This document shows positions 21,640 to 29,916 of a stretch of 64,000 bases of DNA, in pieces; positions within the stretch are counted from its first letter, which is position 1; the number at the start of each line of letters is the position of its first letter. The DNA lies in assembly GCF_000720485.1 (NCBI RefSeq), contig NZ_JOAX01000007.1:62001-126000 (forward strand), read 5' to 3'. Position numbers and translations under genes: made by a program. Below the pieces are notes generated by a model. It had not been told where the DNA came from and did no database searches. It worked only from the letters and a program-made list of their open reading frames with translations. Source of the DNA: Streptomyces ochraceiscleroticus (GTDB lineage: Bacteria; Actinomycetota; Actinomycetes; Streptomycetales; Streptomycetaceae).

Positions 21640-21800
21640 TGATCGTTGCGGAGTATCGGGTCACCGGGCTGTCGCCTGCTGGTTCAGGGTGGGCCGTTCC
21701 ACCATTACCCGCGCCGTCATCGATGGCACGCGGATCCGCGTGCCTCGCCCGGCCGCAGGGCGAAAGGACCGGGCGACGTTCCTCTCCGGCAGCCGGGCAA
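21640..21800 (+). pseudogene. Decayed IS5-type transposase fragment
   Basis: Two short frames that would join after a frameshift read as the HTH and first DDE segment of a Streptomyces IS transposase: AGFRVGRSTITRAV, then VIDGTRIRVPRPAAGRKDRA with the catalytic-Asp DGT motif and TFLSG. Nothing of the C-terminal half remains and no terminal repeats were found. It is a dead relic between the GH13 gene and the DyP cassette. Confidence 0.5.
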
Positions 21801-22109
21801 GGTACGCCCTACGTCCCTTTGCTCATCCTTTGAATGCGGGCGTGACAGCGGTGACCGGCAGCGCCCGCCGGTCGCCGCTTGGGCGGACAATGCGTCGCCA
21901 CTCAGTCTTCCTCCGGTCTCGCAGCACGGCACCTCGACAAGCGTCCGAACAGGTTCTTCTTCCCTGGTCCAGCGCGAGGCCCAGTCTTCTCGGAAGGAGT
22001 TGGCGCACGGCATATCGACTGCTTCTGCTCGGCAGGCGCACCACACCGAGTATCCGGCTGGAGCGCTAGACTGCGATCCCCCGACCATCGGGCTGGGGAG
22101 GGAGCGGAC

Positions 22110-22643
22110 ATGGAGATCAAGCCGCAGGCAGTTGTCATTCCGAAGGACACCGGCCACCTCGAGCAGGGGAAATACGGTCCCATCTTTCCCAAGACTCCCG
22201 CCTGTTACGGATTCACTATCGTGGCGAGGGTCAAACCGGGCCGGGCCGACGTCATGCGGGAATACGGCCGCTCACTGGCGAAAGCGCTGGAGAAGGATCC
22301 CTATCTCCTTGCACCGTTGAAGCTGCACTACCTGCGGTGGGTGCTTTTCGACGACGACACGCGTTTCATGTACCAGGGGATCTTCGACACCGACTTCGAC
22401 AAGTACACCGAGGATGCGGTTGCGCTGTTCTCGAAGTCCGGCGTGAGCACGGCTTTCGAGAACCTGGAGGGGTTTCCTGAGGATTGGAAGACCAATCCTG
22501 AGGGCTTCGTCAGGTTCGTGCGGGAGCATCACTGTCCGAGCTTCATCGAGTATGGCGAGTATCCCTACGTGACGGCGGACGAGATCAAGAAGGCGCTGCG
22601 GGTCAAGAGCGCGCTGTCCGAGATGCTCGACCAGATGCAGTGA
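22110..22643 (+). CDS. Conserved protein of unknown function, first gene of DyP cassette
   Basis: A 177-aa protein starting at ATG 22110 with a strong GGGGAGGGAG site. I do not recognise the family. The segment FTIVARVKPGRADVMREYG followed by LHYLRWVLFDDDTRFMYQGIF has the strand-helix-strand rhythm of a ferredoxin-like dimeric alpha/beta barrel, the fold also used by DyP peroxidases and antibiotic monooxygenases. No signal peptide or membrane helix. It heads a run of four genes on the same strand (this gene, the 337-aa protein, DyP, BASS transporter). A role as an accessory or heme-linked partner of the peroxidase is a guess from position. Confidence 0.7.
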   Translation: MEIKPQAVVIPKDTGHLEQGKYGPIFPKTPACYGFTIVARVKPGRADVMREYGRSLAKALEKDPYLLAPLKLHYLRWVLFDDDTRFMYQGIFDTDFDKYTEDAVALFSKSGVSTAFENLEGFPEDWKTNPEGFVRFVREHHCPSFIEYGEYPYVTADEIKKALRVKSALSEMLDQMQ

Positions 22644-22714
22644 GGCCGGGACTCGGCACTGCGGTGTGAGCGGGCCACGGCACCGAAGCACCGCCGCGAT
22701 CGGAGACGATCGAC

Positions 22715-23728
22715 ATGAGCAAGGCCAGGACGGCGCGCACCTACAACCAGCGGCACATCCCGCGGGCGTACACACCGGGCGGGCGACGGGTGAGCATCTA
22801 CGTTTCGTGGAGCTATCCGGCCGAGGCAGGCCGGTATGCGGCGGAGCTGGACAACCGGTTCTCAACGATGACCGAGGTCAGGCGAGCAGCCTGGCCGGCT
22901 TACGAGGACCCGCAGTGGTCCGACCCCTATCGGTTCCAGCAAGGCATCGCCGGGTCGTTGGAGCTGTTCTTCTGGGCCTGGGTACCGTTCCAGGATTTCG
23001 TCGAGGACACCACGGGACACCCCGTGCCGGTGTACCAGCGCATCGATCAGGCCGGTTTCCCTACGCCCCTGGACGAGAGAGTACTGGCGGACACCGATGT
23101 CCTGTTCGTGTTCGGGCTGGACCACATGATCACCGAGCAGGAGGCGCAGCCCGGGGAGATCGAGGCTCTGCGGCACTTCCTGGCCCGCGAGGACGCCCGC
23201 CTGGTCCTCGGTCCCCACCACGATGTCGGAGCCTCGGACGACCTGTCGGAACGGGAGATGGAATACCACCATCACCGCGATCCGCTGGTGCCCCGCCAGC
23301 AGCGCTTCGCCACCTACGTCAGGGACCTGATGAAGGGCCTGGGCATACCGGCCGTGAATCGTTACGGTCTGCGCCCCGCCTCTGAGGAGGGCAATCGGAT
23401 CGCTCCCCTGTCCACCGTTGCGGACCTGGACACCAGGGGCTGGCTGGACGGGGTGCGCAATTTCAACTTCCACATGCATCTGCCGCACTACGAGGTGACG
23501 GCCGACGACTCTGACTCCCTTCGCGTCCTGGCCAGGCAGCCGATCGACATGTCCAGGCCGCATCCGTTCACCGAGGCCGGCCACACCGAGTTCAACATGC
23601 TTCTGTGGATGCCCCCACACGGTGACCGGGCCGGCGACGTGCTGCTGGCGGACTCAACGATCTTCAGCTCCTTGTTCGGTGGTGATGACAGCCTGCGCAA
23701 TTTCTGGCGCAACCTCGTCTCGAAGTAG
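22715..23728 (+). CDS. Conserved protein of unknown function, GATase/ThuA-like, DyP cassette
   Basis: A 337-aa protein starting MSKARTARTYNQRHIPRAYT, 71 nt after the previous gene. The family is not recognised. Residues about 125-165 (DVLFVFGLDHMITEQ, then EIEALRHFLAREDARLVLGP) resemble the nucleotide-free Rossmann-like core of class I GATase/ThuA-type proteins, where a flexible loop and HHD-type residues bind sugars. There is a His cluster (EYHHHRDP) at about 185. It lies only 20 nt before the DyP start, so cotranscription is likely. No export signal. Confidence 0.7.
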   Translation: MSKARTARTYNQRHIPRAYTPGGRRVSIYVSWSYPAEAGRYAAELDNRFSTMTEVRRAAWPAYEDPQWSDPYRFQQGIAGSLELFFWAWVPFQDFVEDTTGHPVPVYQRIDQAGFPTPLDERVLADTDVLFVFGLDHMITEQEAQPGEIEALRHFLAREDARLVLGPHHDVGASDDLSEREMEYHHHRDPLVPRQQRFATYVRDLMKGLGIPAVNRYGLRPASEEGNRIAPLSTVADLDTRGWLDGVRNFNFHMHLPHYEVTADDSDSLRVLARQPIDMSRPHPFTEAGHTEFNMLLWMPPHGDRAGDVLLADSTIFSSLFGGDDSLRNFWRNLVSK

Positions 23729-23748
23729 GACCGCAGGGAGGCCGCACC

Positions 23749-25083
23749 GTGAGCAGGCCCAGGGAAGCCGAACTGGAACTGGACGACATTCAGCGCGGGG
23801 CCCTCAGCCCCCGGCCGACCCCCTATGCCGCGACGTATCTCCTCTTCCGTATCGACGACCGCGTCCACGGACGGGAACTAATGCGCAGGGCGAGCACAGC
23901 GGTGACCTCTGCCGCCGAATCCGTCAGCCCGCTCGGTGCGACATGGGTCAGCGTGGCCGTCACCTGTACCGGCCTGGCGGCCCTCGGCGTGCCGCGCTCG
24001 TCGCTGGACACCTTCGCCTGGGAGTTCCGGCAAGGCATGGCGGCCCGCGCCAAGGCGCTCGCCGACGTCGGTGAAAGCAGCCCGGAGAACTGGGAGGCAC
24101 CGCTGGGCAGCTCGGGCGTCCACGTGGCGCTCACAGCAGTCGCACCCGACCCGCAGCTCCTGACAGCGGCCCTCGATCGCGCCCGGCCGGCCTACGACCG
24201 CCTTCCTGGGGTGACGGCCGTCTGGCGACAGGACTGCTACGCCCTGCCCACCGAGACCGAGCACTTCGGTTACCGGGACGGCGTCAGTCACCCGGCCGTC
24301 GAGGGAAGCGGCATCCCCGGGTCGAACGAGCTGGAAGTCCCCCTCAAGGCCGGGGAGTTCATCCTGGGATACCGGGACGAACTCGGCGGCATCCAGGCCC
24401 CCCAGCCGGACGTCCTGGGCCGTAACGGCAGCTACGCGGTCTTCCGCAAGCTGCATCAGCAGGTCGCCGGCTTCCGGCGCTACCTGAAGGACAATTCCAC
24501 AGGGCCCGCCGACGAGGAACTGATCGCTGCCAAGATCATGGGCCGCTGGCGCAGCGGAGCCCCCCTGGCTCTCGCGCCGCAGCGTGACGACCCCGGACTC
24601 GGCGTCGACCCGCACCGCCGTAACACCTTCCTCTACGAGCGCGACGATCCGACGGGCTTCGACACGCCCCGCGGCTGCCATATCCGACGGGCCAACCCGC
24701 GGGACGCCTCGGTGGCCGGAGAGGTACGGCTGCACCGAATGATCAGGCGCGGCGCCGTCTACGGACCGCCGCTTCCTGAAGGAGTCCTGGAGGACGACGG
24801 AGCAGACCGTGGCCTGATGTTCGCTTTCATCGGCGCACACCTTGGGCGCCAGTTCGAGTTCGTGCAGTCGCAATGGATCAACGACGGCGTCTTCTTCGGA
24901 GGAAACGACGCCAAAGACCCCGTCGTCGGGTCCGCAGACGGCGCCACCGGCTACACGATTCCCCGACGGCCGGTGCGACGCCGGCTGGTCGCCCTGCCCC
25001 AGTTCGTCGTCACCCGCGGCGGGGAGTACTGCTTCCTGCCGAGTCTGAGCGCCCTGCGCTGGCTCGGTGACCTTCGCGACTGA
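23749..25083 (+). CDS. DyP-type heme peroxidase
   Basis: A 444-aa protein starting at GTG 23749, seven bases after AGGGAGG. The distal heme motif GXXDG is present as FGYRDGVSHP near residue 180, the proximal heme ligand His is in PRGCHIRRANPRD near 305, and the distal Arg region follows. The C-terminal FEFVQSQWINDGVF and FVVTRGGEYCFLPS are typical of the larger DyP classes. No Tat signal, so cytoplasmic unless encapsulated or carried by a partner. DyP enzymes oxidise dyes, phenolics or Mn(II) with H2O2. The two unknown genes just upstream make this a peroxidase cassette rather than a lone enzyme. Confidence 0.93.
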   Translation: MSRPREAELELDDIQRGALSPRPTPYAATYLLFRIDDRVHGRELMRRASTAVTSAAESVSPLGATWVSVAVTCTGLAALGVPRSSLDTFAWEFRQGMAARAKALADVGESSPENWEAPLGSSGVHVALTAVAPDPQLLTAALDRARPAYDRLPGVTAVWRQDCYALPTETEHFGYRDGVSHPAVEGSGIPGSNELEVPLKAGEFILGYRDELGGIQAPQPDVLGRNGSYAVFRKLHQQVAGFRRYLKDNSTGPADEELIAAKIMGRWRSGAPLALAPQRDDPGLGVDPHRRNTFLYERDDPTGFDTPRGCHIRRANPRDASVAGEVRLHRMIRRGAVYGPPLPEGVLEDDGADRGLMFAFIGAHLGRQFEFVQSQWINDGVFFGGNDAKDPVVGSADGATGYTIPRRPVRRRLVALPQFVVTRGGEYCFLPSLSALRWLGDLRD

Positions 25084-25145
25084 CAGGCCGCATTGGACCG
25101 CCGCGCCGCCGACCGAAGATGCTCCGGAGCCCGAGGGGACGTTCG

Positions 25146-26060
25146 ATGGACACCCTGCATCTAGTACTCAACGCCGTCACCGTGATCTTCATCGCTGCCA
25201 CGATGTTCGCCGCCGGCCTGGGAGCCACCCTCACCGGTTTGCGCGGCGTCTTCACCAACGTTCCCCTGCTGTTGCTGGCATTGCTCGCCAACATGGTGAT
25301 CCTTCCATTGCTCGGCTGGGGCCTGGGCGCGCTGCTCAGCCTCCCATCGGCCGCGTTCATCGCACTGATCCTGGTCGCGTCGTCCCCGGGTGGCCCCTTC
25401 GGGGCAAAACTGGCCATGGTGCAGAAGGGTGATGTGGTCGGAGGCGCGGCGATGCAGGTCCTCCTCGCCTCGGTCGGCAGCATCACCTTCGCGCCAACCG
25501 TCAACGCTCTCCTCACCGCCGCCGATGTCGGCACCAACGTCTCTCTGGACGTCGGGGCGCTGGTCCGCACCGTCGCCCTTCTCCAGTTGGTGCCCTTCGC
25601 CATCGGCCTCCTCCTGCGCCGCTACGCCACGGACACCGCCCAGGCATGGCATCCCACCGCAGCCAAGGTCTCCAACATCACGTTTCTGATAGTCCTCGCA
25701 GGCATGCTGCTGGGTAACTGGAAGGACGTGGTGGCCCTCCTCGGCTCACTCACTCTCCTCGCAGGATTCCTTCTCGCGGCTGCCGCCTTCGCCGTCGGAA
25801 CGCTGCTGGCGACGGGACCGGCGGAACGCCGAACCACCATGGGAGGCGTCGCCTCCGTCCGCAACGCCGGCCCCGCCCTCGCGGCAATCGGCATCGCCTT
25901 CAACAGCCAACCCGCCATTCTGGGCGCACTCGCCGGCATCCTGCTCAGCGGACTGGCAGCGGTCCTCCCGATCGCCACCGTCCTCGGCGGCCGGCGCAAC
26001 GCTCCCACGCCACTCGCCGAACCGAGCAAGAAGATCAGCGGGGCTGAGGTGCCTCGATGA
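25146..26060 (+). CDS. Bile acid:sodium symporter (BASS) family transporter
   Basis: A 304-aa integral membrane protein; start at ATG 25146, seven bases after GAGGGG. Around nine hydrophobic segments span the length (for example VLNAVTVIFIAATMFAAGLG and LLLLALLANMVILPLLGWGL). Family hallmarks include LVASSPGGPFGAKLA in the core and GGVASVRNAGPALAAIG in the second half, the crossover motifs of the BASS fold. It should import an organic anion with sodium. It follows the DyP gene by 62 nt on the same strand; whether the cargo is a peroxidase substrate is unknown. Confidence 0.87.
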   Translation: MDTLHLVLNAVTVIFIAATMFAAGLGATLTGLRGVFTNVPLLLLALLANMVILPLLGWGLGALLSLPSAAFIALILVASSPGGPFGAKLAMVQKGDVVGGAAMQVLLASVGSITFAPTVNALLTAADVGTNVSLDVGALVRTVALLQLVPFAIGLLLRRYATDTAQAWHPTAAKVSNITFLIVLAGMLLGNWKDVVALLGSLTLLAGFLLAAAAFAVGTLLATGPAERRTTMGGVASVRNAGPALAAIGIAFNSQPAILGALAGILLSGLAAVLPIATVLGGRRNAPTPLAEPSKKISGAEVPR

Positions 26061-26155
26061 CCGGGGCCACCCAAGCTGAGATTCCGCCCGGCCTGTGGCT
26101 GCTGTCCGATGCGCTGGCCCGCAAAAAATGTGACTACTACGACCTCAAGCATGGG

Positions 26156-26330
26156 TCAGGAATGGGCGCCGAAGGGAGTGCTGGAACCGCAGACGGTGAG
26201 GCGTTCGGCGCCGGGCCCGGTGAGCAGGTCGGCGGCGTCGGCCGCGAGGACCGCCAGGGCGTGGTCGACGATCGCGGTGGTGGGATGGGGGTGGTGCGAC
26301 AGGGGCCGGCCTTCTCGTCCCACTGCAGCA
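26156..26330 (-). pseudogene. Possible relic of a CGNR-type zinc-finger regulator
   Basis: The minus-strand frame reads TTAIVDHALAVLAADAADL then LLTGPGAERLTVCGSSTPFG, resembling the helix and first Cys of the CGNR zinc-finger domain (usually RLR-x-C...C...F-D-RSR...CGNR). The frame then stops before the second half of the finger. Weak evidence; it may be chance similarity. Confidence 0.3.
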
Positions 26331-26473
26331 GCGGCACCGTGGGACACGGGGCATCGCGTCATTGATGGCTGCGATTGCGGCGGGGAGGGCCGGCGGCGCG
26401 GGAGGCGAGCAAAGACCCGACCTGCTCGCGCAGCGGGGCCGAGCTGACACAGAAGCAGGCCCGAACCACGCTC

Positions 26474-26528
26474 GGATGGGAGACCCGGCCGCGGAACGAC
26501 CGTCCTGTCAGATGACCTCTTGCTGCCC
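26474..26528. repeat. Dispersed ~55-bp repeat, copy A
   Basis: Shares about 80% identity by eye with 34244-34301: both contain GGGAGA(C/T)CCGG(C/T)CGC, then ACCGTCCTG(T/C)CAGAT, then CTCTTGCTG. Copy A lies about 100 bp from yjbQ-like repeat 2. It may be an element terminus or the tail of an IS; no gene can be assigned. Confidence 0.4.
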
Positions 26529-26629
26529 TTGGTGGAGCTGCTCCAGCTGCGCAGCCCAGTCAGCAATCACACCACAGCGATCAATTGGCGCAGCCGGACT
26601 TCCCGTTTACGGTCCGGGCCGAATCGGCG

Positions 26630-26706
26630 TCCTGGCCGAGGAAGCTCAAACCGGACCTGGCGGTTGGGGTTGTCGGCGTTTGTGTCCGCCAACCTCCGCT
26701 GAGGCA
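26630..26706 (-). repeat. Repeat copy 2: yjbQ 3'-end-like remnant (putative attachment site)
   Basis: Close to 90% identical to copy 1 at 15382 by eye. On the minus strand it reads ADTNADNPNRQVR and then shifts frame because of one extra A (26647-26649), so the LSFL part is disrupted. It is in the same orientation as the intact yjbQ at 44337 and separates the DyP/BASS module from the cyclase locus. Confidence 0.6.
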
Positions 26707-26732
26707 ACCGGCACATTTACCAACGAAGCCTT

Positions 26733-26949
26733 AGGCCGTGTCCGCAAAGTCCCGCCTGGCCCGCGACGCCTGGCACTTCCCCAAGCTCTCGGCTTCGCTC
26801 GAGCAGGGGATACCCCAACGCTCGCTGCGTTGTCGGGATCGCCCACGTAGACCCACTACGAGGACGACCCTCCGCCTTGCGATCGCACGCACCAGACGCC
26901 GCGGGCCCCGCCCTCCGGGCGAACGACGGGACTTTGCGGACACGACCTA
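26733..26949. mobile_element. MITE-like element with ~20-bp terminal inverted repeats
   Basis: The left end GGCCGTGTCCGCAAAGTCCC and the right end GGGACTTTGCGGACACGACC are inverted copies with one mismatch, about 215 bp apart. Flanks TTAG and CTAG suggest a TAG/YTAR-type target duplication as made by IS5-family transposases. Frames on both strands begin MSAKSR and end RRDFADT, which only reflects the inverted ends. No transposase is encoded, so it would move only in trans. Confidence 0.8.
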
Positions 26950-27011
26950 GCGGCACAAGTCCCGAGTCGCCGCGGCAGCGGCCCGACCCGGGGGTACGAC
27001 CGGGAGCAGCC

Positions 27012-28211
27012 TCATCGCTCCTCCAGGTACGGTGCCAGGTGATGCAGGCGAGTGTAATAGTCGGGATGCGAGGACAGAAGCTTCTCTGACACGCTCGGCC
27101 TACGACCGCGAGCTGTGGCCCCGGTGTTCATCGCTGCCGCGCTGCCGCACCCGGACAACGCGGAAGCCGTCACACGTCCGCTTTCCCGTTCTGCCGCCTG
27201 CATCATGTGCAACACCTCGGCGAGCATCGGTCCGAAGCCGGCCGCTGCCGCATGGTGATCAGCCCGCAGCTCGACTCGGCGCGCCACAGCGGCGAGCAGG
27301 TACGGGGTAACGGCCAGCGGCAGGGCGACGAACCAATAGGACAGTGCGACCACCAGCAGGATGCTGCCCACCGTTAGGAGCAGCACTGCCGCCCAAAATC
27401 CTATGCGGCCACGAACAATGACGGCGACGAGTCGGATAAGCCCCCGTACTGCGGACCACGCGAGCCGTGCCGGAACCGCGTACCACTGCCCCAGTAACGA
27501 GGACCATGCATGACCACGAACATGGTGACCCAGTTCATGGGCAAGGACCGCGGCCAGCTGGCCGCCGGACAGTCTCTCCAGCGCAAACCTGGTAACGCCC
27601 ACAATGTGGCCCGCCGCGGCCAGCGCGTTGAGACGATTGCTGTCCTCGATCCACAACTCGTAGGCGCGCCCCTCGATGCCCGTCCGGGCTGTCACTTCCC
27701 GCCACAGCGGTGCCAGCCGGGCCAGTTCCTGCGGGGTGGGGTGACGGAGGTTCAGCAGATGACGGGCCAGGACTCTTTCGGTGGGCCGGTGAAACGCCAT
27801 GGCGCCCGAAACGAGCCAGAGCAGACCCCCCAGCCAATCCACGGCAGGCAGCAGGGCGTGGGAGAGCACCGCCACAATGACCAGACTTACGAGGAACGAG
27901 GGCAGATATAAAAGCAGCTGCCCCCAGGCCGTGGCATCAATGCCCCGCTGTCGCTTTGCGAGGTGCACCCGCCCACGGCGACGGAGTTCCTCATGCGGCG
28001 GGCGCCTCCCGGCGCCCGGATCGGACCAGTTTTCCGATTCGCCGATGAGGTGGCCGGCGTCAGGCTGCGCCACGCTACCCGGGTACTGCGACAGGGGTGG
28101 AACGGCCTCGCCCCGACAGCGCGGAGGCGGAGACGCCACAGCATCCGGGTAGGCCGAAGTATCGGCACGGGAAGCGCGACCCGAGCGGCCGGGATCGGGA
28201 GGAGTGATCAT
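27012..28211 (-). CDS. M48-family membrane metalloprotease, last gene of the cyclase operon
   Basis: A 399-aa protein starting at ATG 28211 behind AGGAAGAG. A Pro/Gly-rich N-terminus (1-80) is followed by two membrane segments (about 97-140), then the peptidase domain with the zinc motif HELGHH at 225-230, two more hydrophobic segments (about 265-310) and the third-ligand region VELRADHHAAAAG near 320. This is the HtpX/Ste24 (M48) layout with the active site facing the cytosol. It lies 69 nt downstream of the small membrane protein on the same strand. In this operon it may act as a membrane-associated executioner or as a processing enzyme; that is inference. Confidence 0.88.
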   Translation of the reverse strand: MITPPDPGRSGRASRADTSAYPDAVASPPPRCRGEAVPPLSQYPGSVAQPDAGHLIGESENWSDPGAGRRPPHEELRRRGRVHLAKRQRGIDATAWGQLLLYLPSFLVSLVIVAVLSHALLPAVDWLGGLLWLVSGAMAFHRPTERVLARHLLNLRHPTPQELARLAPLWREVTARTGIEGRAYELWIEDSNRLNALAAAGHIVGVTRFALERLSGGQLAAVLAHELGHHVRGHAWSSLLGQWYAVPARLAWSAVRGLIRLVAVIVRGRIGFWAAVLLLTVGSILLVVALSYWFVALPLAVTPYLLAAVARRVELRADHHAAAAGFGPMLAEVLHMMQAAERESGRVTASALSGCGSAAAMNTGATARGRRPSVSEKLLSSHPDYYTRLHHLAPYLEER

Positions 28212-28280
28212 GGTCTCTTCCTGTGTATACGTACGACCGGAACGTGACGGCGCCATGAGAAGCGGGTCGGCGAGGGGCCT

Positions 28281-28787
28281 TCAGCCAACGAGCCGCGCGA
28301 TGGGCAAAAGCAGCATTCCCACGCAATAGGCGCCCAGGCCGGCACGGATCCACCGGTGTTTGGCGCCGACGATGTGGCTGTTCTGAGCCAGCGCCTCGAG
28401 TATTCCCTCGGTCTGATGTGCTTCGGTGACGGCGAGCGCCTCGGCGAGCCGGCAGTCGTTCGTGGCCCGGCGGATGTCTCCGAAGTACGTCAACGGCCGC
28501 CCAGGAGACCACTGACGGGTGCCGTAACGGGGCACAACGGCGAGGAGCAGGCATACCAGTGCCCCGGCCAAGGCGGCCATGGCCGCCCACAACAGCGCAC
28601 TCCCGGCGGCGGAGAGCCGTAACGGAAAGCGCCCTCGGGCCGTGAGCAGACCGACGAGCAAGCTCACCGTCATGCTCATGACTCCCAGAAGCAGAGACGC
28701 CTTGCTGTCCGCACGGGCCGCCTCGGACCGCAGCTCCGTGAGTAGACGGGCCCCCGCAACCGGAGCTTCGGTCCCATCGCAGTTCAT
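28281..28787 (-). CDS. Small multi-TM protein resembling Pycsar effector (DUF5706/PycTM)
   Basis: A 168-aa protein whose ATG (28787) overlaps the SPFH-like gene stop (ATGA). Soluble N-terminus with ELRSEAARADSKAS, then hydrophobic segments at about 31-50 (LLLGVMSMTVSLLVGLLTA) and 60-86, a 60-residue cytosolic helical part, and a last hydrophobic segment at about 150-168. The acidic-basic ADSKAS box just before TM1, and the overall size, resemble Pycsar membrane effectors and SLATT-type proteins that disrupt the membrane when activated by a nucleotide signal. The link is supported by the cyclase gene in the same operon. I cannot exclude another small 2-3 TM family. Confidence 0.65.
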   Translation of the reverse strand: MNCDGTEAPVAGARLLTELRSEAARADSKASLLLGVMSMTVSLLVGLLTARGRFPLRLSAAGSALLWAAMAALAGALVCLLLAVVPRYGTRQWSPGRPLTYFGDIRRATNDCRLAEALAVTEAHQTEGILEALAQNSHIVGAKHRWIRAGLGAYCVGMLLLPIARLVG

Positions 28788-29899
28788 CGCTCCTCCTCGG
28801 AGCTGTCGGCGGGCGCCCCGTCCTGCTCCTTGCGGAAACGCACCGGAGTGTCATCGGTCCCGGCCCAGGACAGGGCGTCCGTTGTGGCAGGAGCTGCACC
28901 AGTGATGTTGCGGGCGAGGAACCCCTCCATGATCTCCACGGCCTGCTTGTTGAGACCCGCCCGCTGGTAGTCCTCCAGGTTCCCTTCCTTCAACACCAGC
29001 AGGGCGACCTCGGACTGGTTTCGGATCAGGTCCGCCTGGTCCTTGCGCAGGTTCTCCAGCACCAGCCGCGAATCCTCCGGGTGCTCCGCCAGATGCAGGG
29101 CCCACATCGCCACGCCACCGCGCTGGAGGTACTGCTCGTAATAGCGGATCTTCGCTGCCTCCAGCTCCCTCACCTTTTCCTGCTGGCGGCCCTGCAGCAT
29201 GACCAGCTCATGCTCGTGCCTCGCCTGCTCCACATTCCGCTCCGCCCTGGCCCGGTCCTCCTGCAATGCCAAGCCATGCGACAGACCCAGCTGTTCGTCG
29301 GCGTACCGGATGCGACGGACTTCCTGCTGATGGACGATCGCGGCATCATCCAGTCTCAGCCGGACGGCCCACGACGTGCGCAATCCGGCTTCGCCTCCCA
29401 GCTCACCAGCGCCGGCGATCGCCCGGCACACGGCGCGTTCGGCACCCGCGCTCTCCTCGATGGGGAAGCCGCGGCTGACCGGGCGAATCAGTCGCTCCAG
29501 GCGGCGCTTCAAGAGGGCGGGCACGTCCCGCTCTCCGCTGGCCACGAACTGTTCCGGCCGGGAGACCTGCCAGGTCAGCTCCACCTCTGCGGTGAAATCA
29601 AAGGCATCGTTGTCGCTGGGCATCGGCAGCGAAGCGGTGCAAGTGTGCACCCCCATGTCGACTTCATAGACCGCGGTGTACCGCCTGACGGCGAACAGAG
29701 AGCGCGCTGGCCGGCGGGGCGGCAGATAGACCTCGAAATTCCCCTTGTCCGTGGTGAAGACCAGCGCGTTGTCGATCCGGCTGTAACCCCTGCGGTGGTC
29801 GAAACGGGATAGCTGACGCACGGTCAGTACGGGGTCCGCCAGGTCACTGTGCCGGTCCGCGCCCTGGTACCAGTCGGTCTCGCGACGGAGGTCCGCCAT
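28784..29899 (-). CDS. SPFH/Band-7-like protein with C-terminal coiled coil
   Basis: A 371-aa protein. Start at ATG 29899 (MADLRRETDWYQ), eight bases after GAGGAG; the frame extends upstream only as a shadow of the P-loop gene. Residues 60-200 have the SPFH pattern: RYTAVYEVDMGVHTCTASLP, then FDFTAEVELTWQVSRPEQFV and LLKRRLERLIRPVSRGFPIE, with LRTSWAVRLRLDDAAIVHQQ ending the domain. Residues 220-300 are a charged coiled coil (ARAERNVEQARHEHELVMLQ). No N-terminal membrane helix is visible, unlike classical stomatins, so it is probably a cytosolic ring or scaffold. It sits 17 nt after the P-loop/HEAT gene. Confidence 0.72.
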   Translation of the reverse strand: MADLRRETDWYQGADRHSDLADPVLTVRQLSRFDHRRGYSRIDNALVFTTDKGNFEVYLPPRRPARSLFAVRRYTAVYEVDMGVHTCTASLPMPSDNDAFDFTAEVELTWQVSRPEQFVASGERDVPALLKRRLERLIRPVSRGFPIEESAGAERAVCRAIAGAGELGGEAGLRTSWAVRLRLDDAAIVHQQEVRRIRYADEQLGLSHGLALQEDRARAERNVEQARHEHELVMLQGRQQEKVRELEAAKIRYYEQYLQRGGVAMWALHLAEHPEDSRLVLENLRKDQADLIRNQSEVALLVLKEGNLEDYQRAGLNKQAVEIMEGFLARNITGAAPATTDALSWAGTDDTPVRFRKEQDGAPADSSEEER

Positions 29900-29916
29900 G
29901 GCTTTTTTCTCCTCAC

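Larger units (their letters stand above)
26061..27011. other. Degraded intergenic region between accessory modules
   Basis: About 950 bases without an intact gene. It holds, in order, a possible CGNR-type regulator relic (minus strand, 26156-26330), one copy of a ~55-bp sequence also present at 34244, the yjbQ-like repeat copy 2 (26630-26706) and a MITE (26733-26949). A short plus-strand frame starting ATGA on the BASS stop (26057) has no recognisable product. The density of relics marks this as a joint between integrated segments. Confidence 0.55.

Noticed and set aside
26731..26950. Two overlapping 70-aa genes starting MSAKSR on both strands
   Set aside because: The matching ends are produced by the inverted repeats of the MITE, not by coding sequence.
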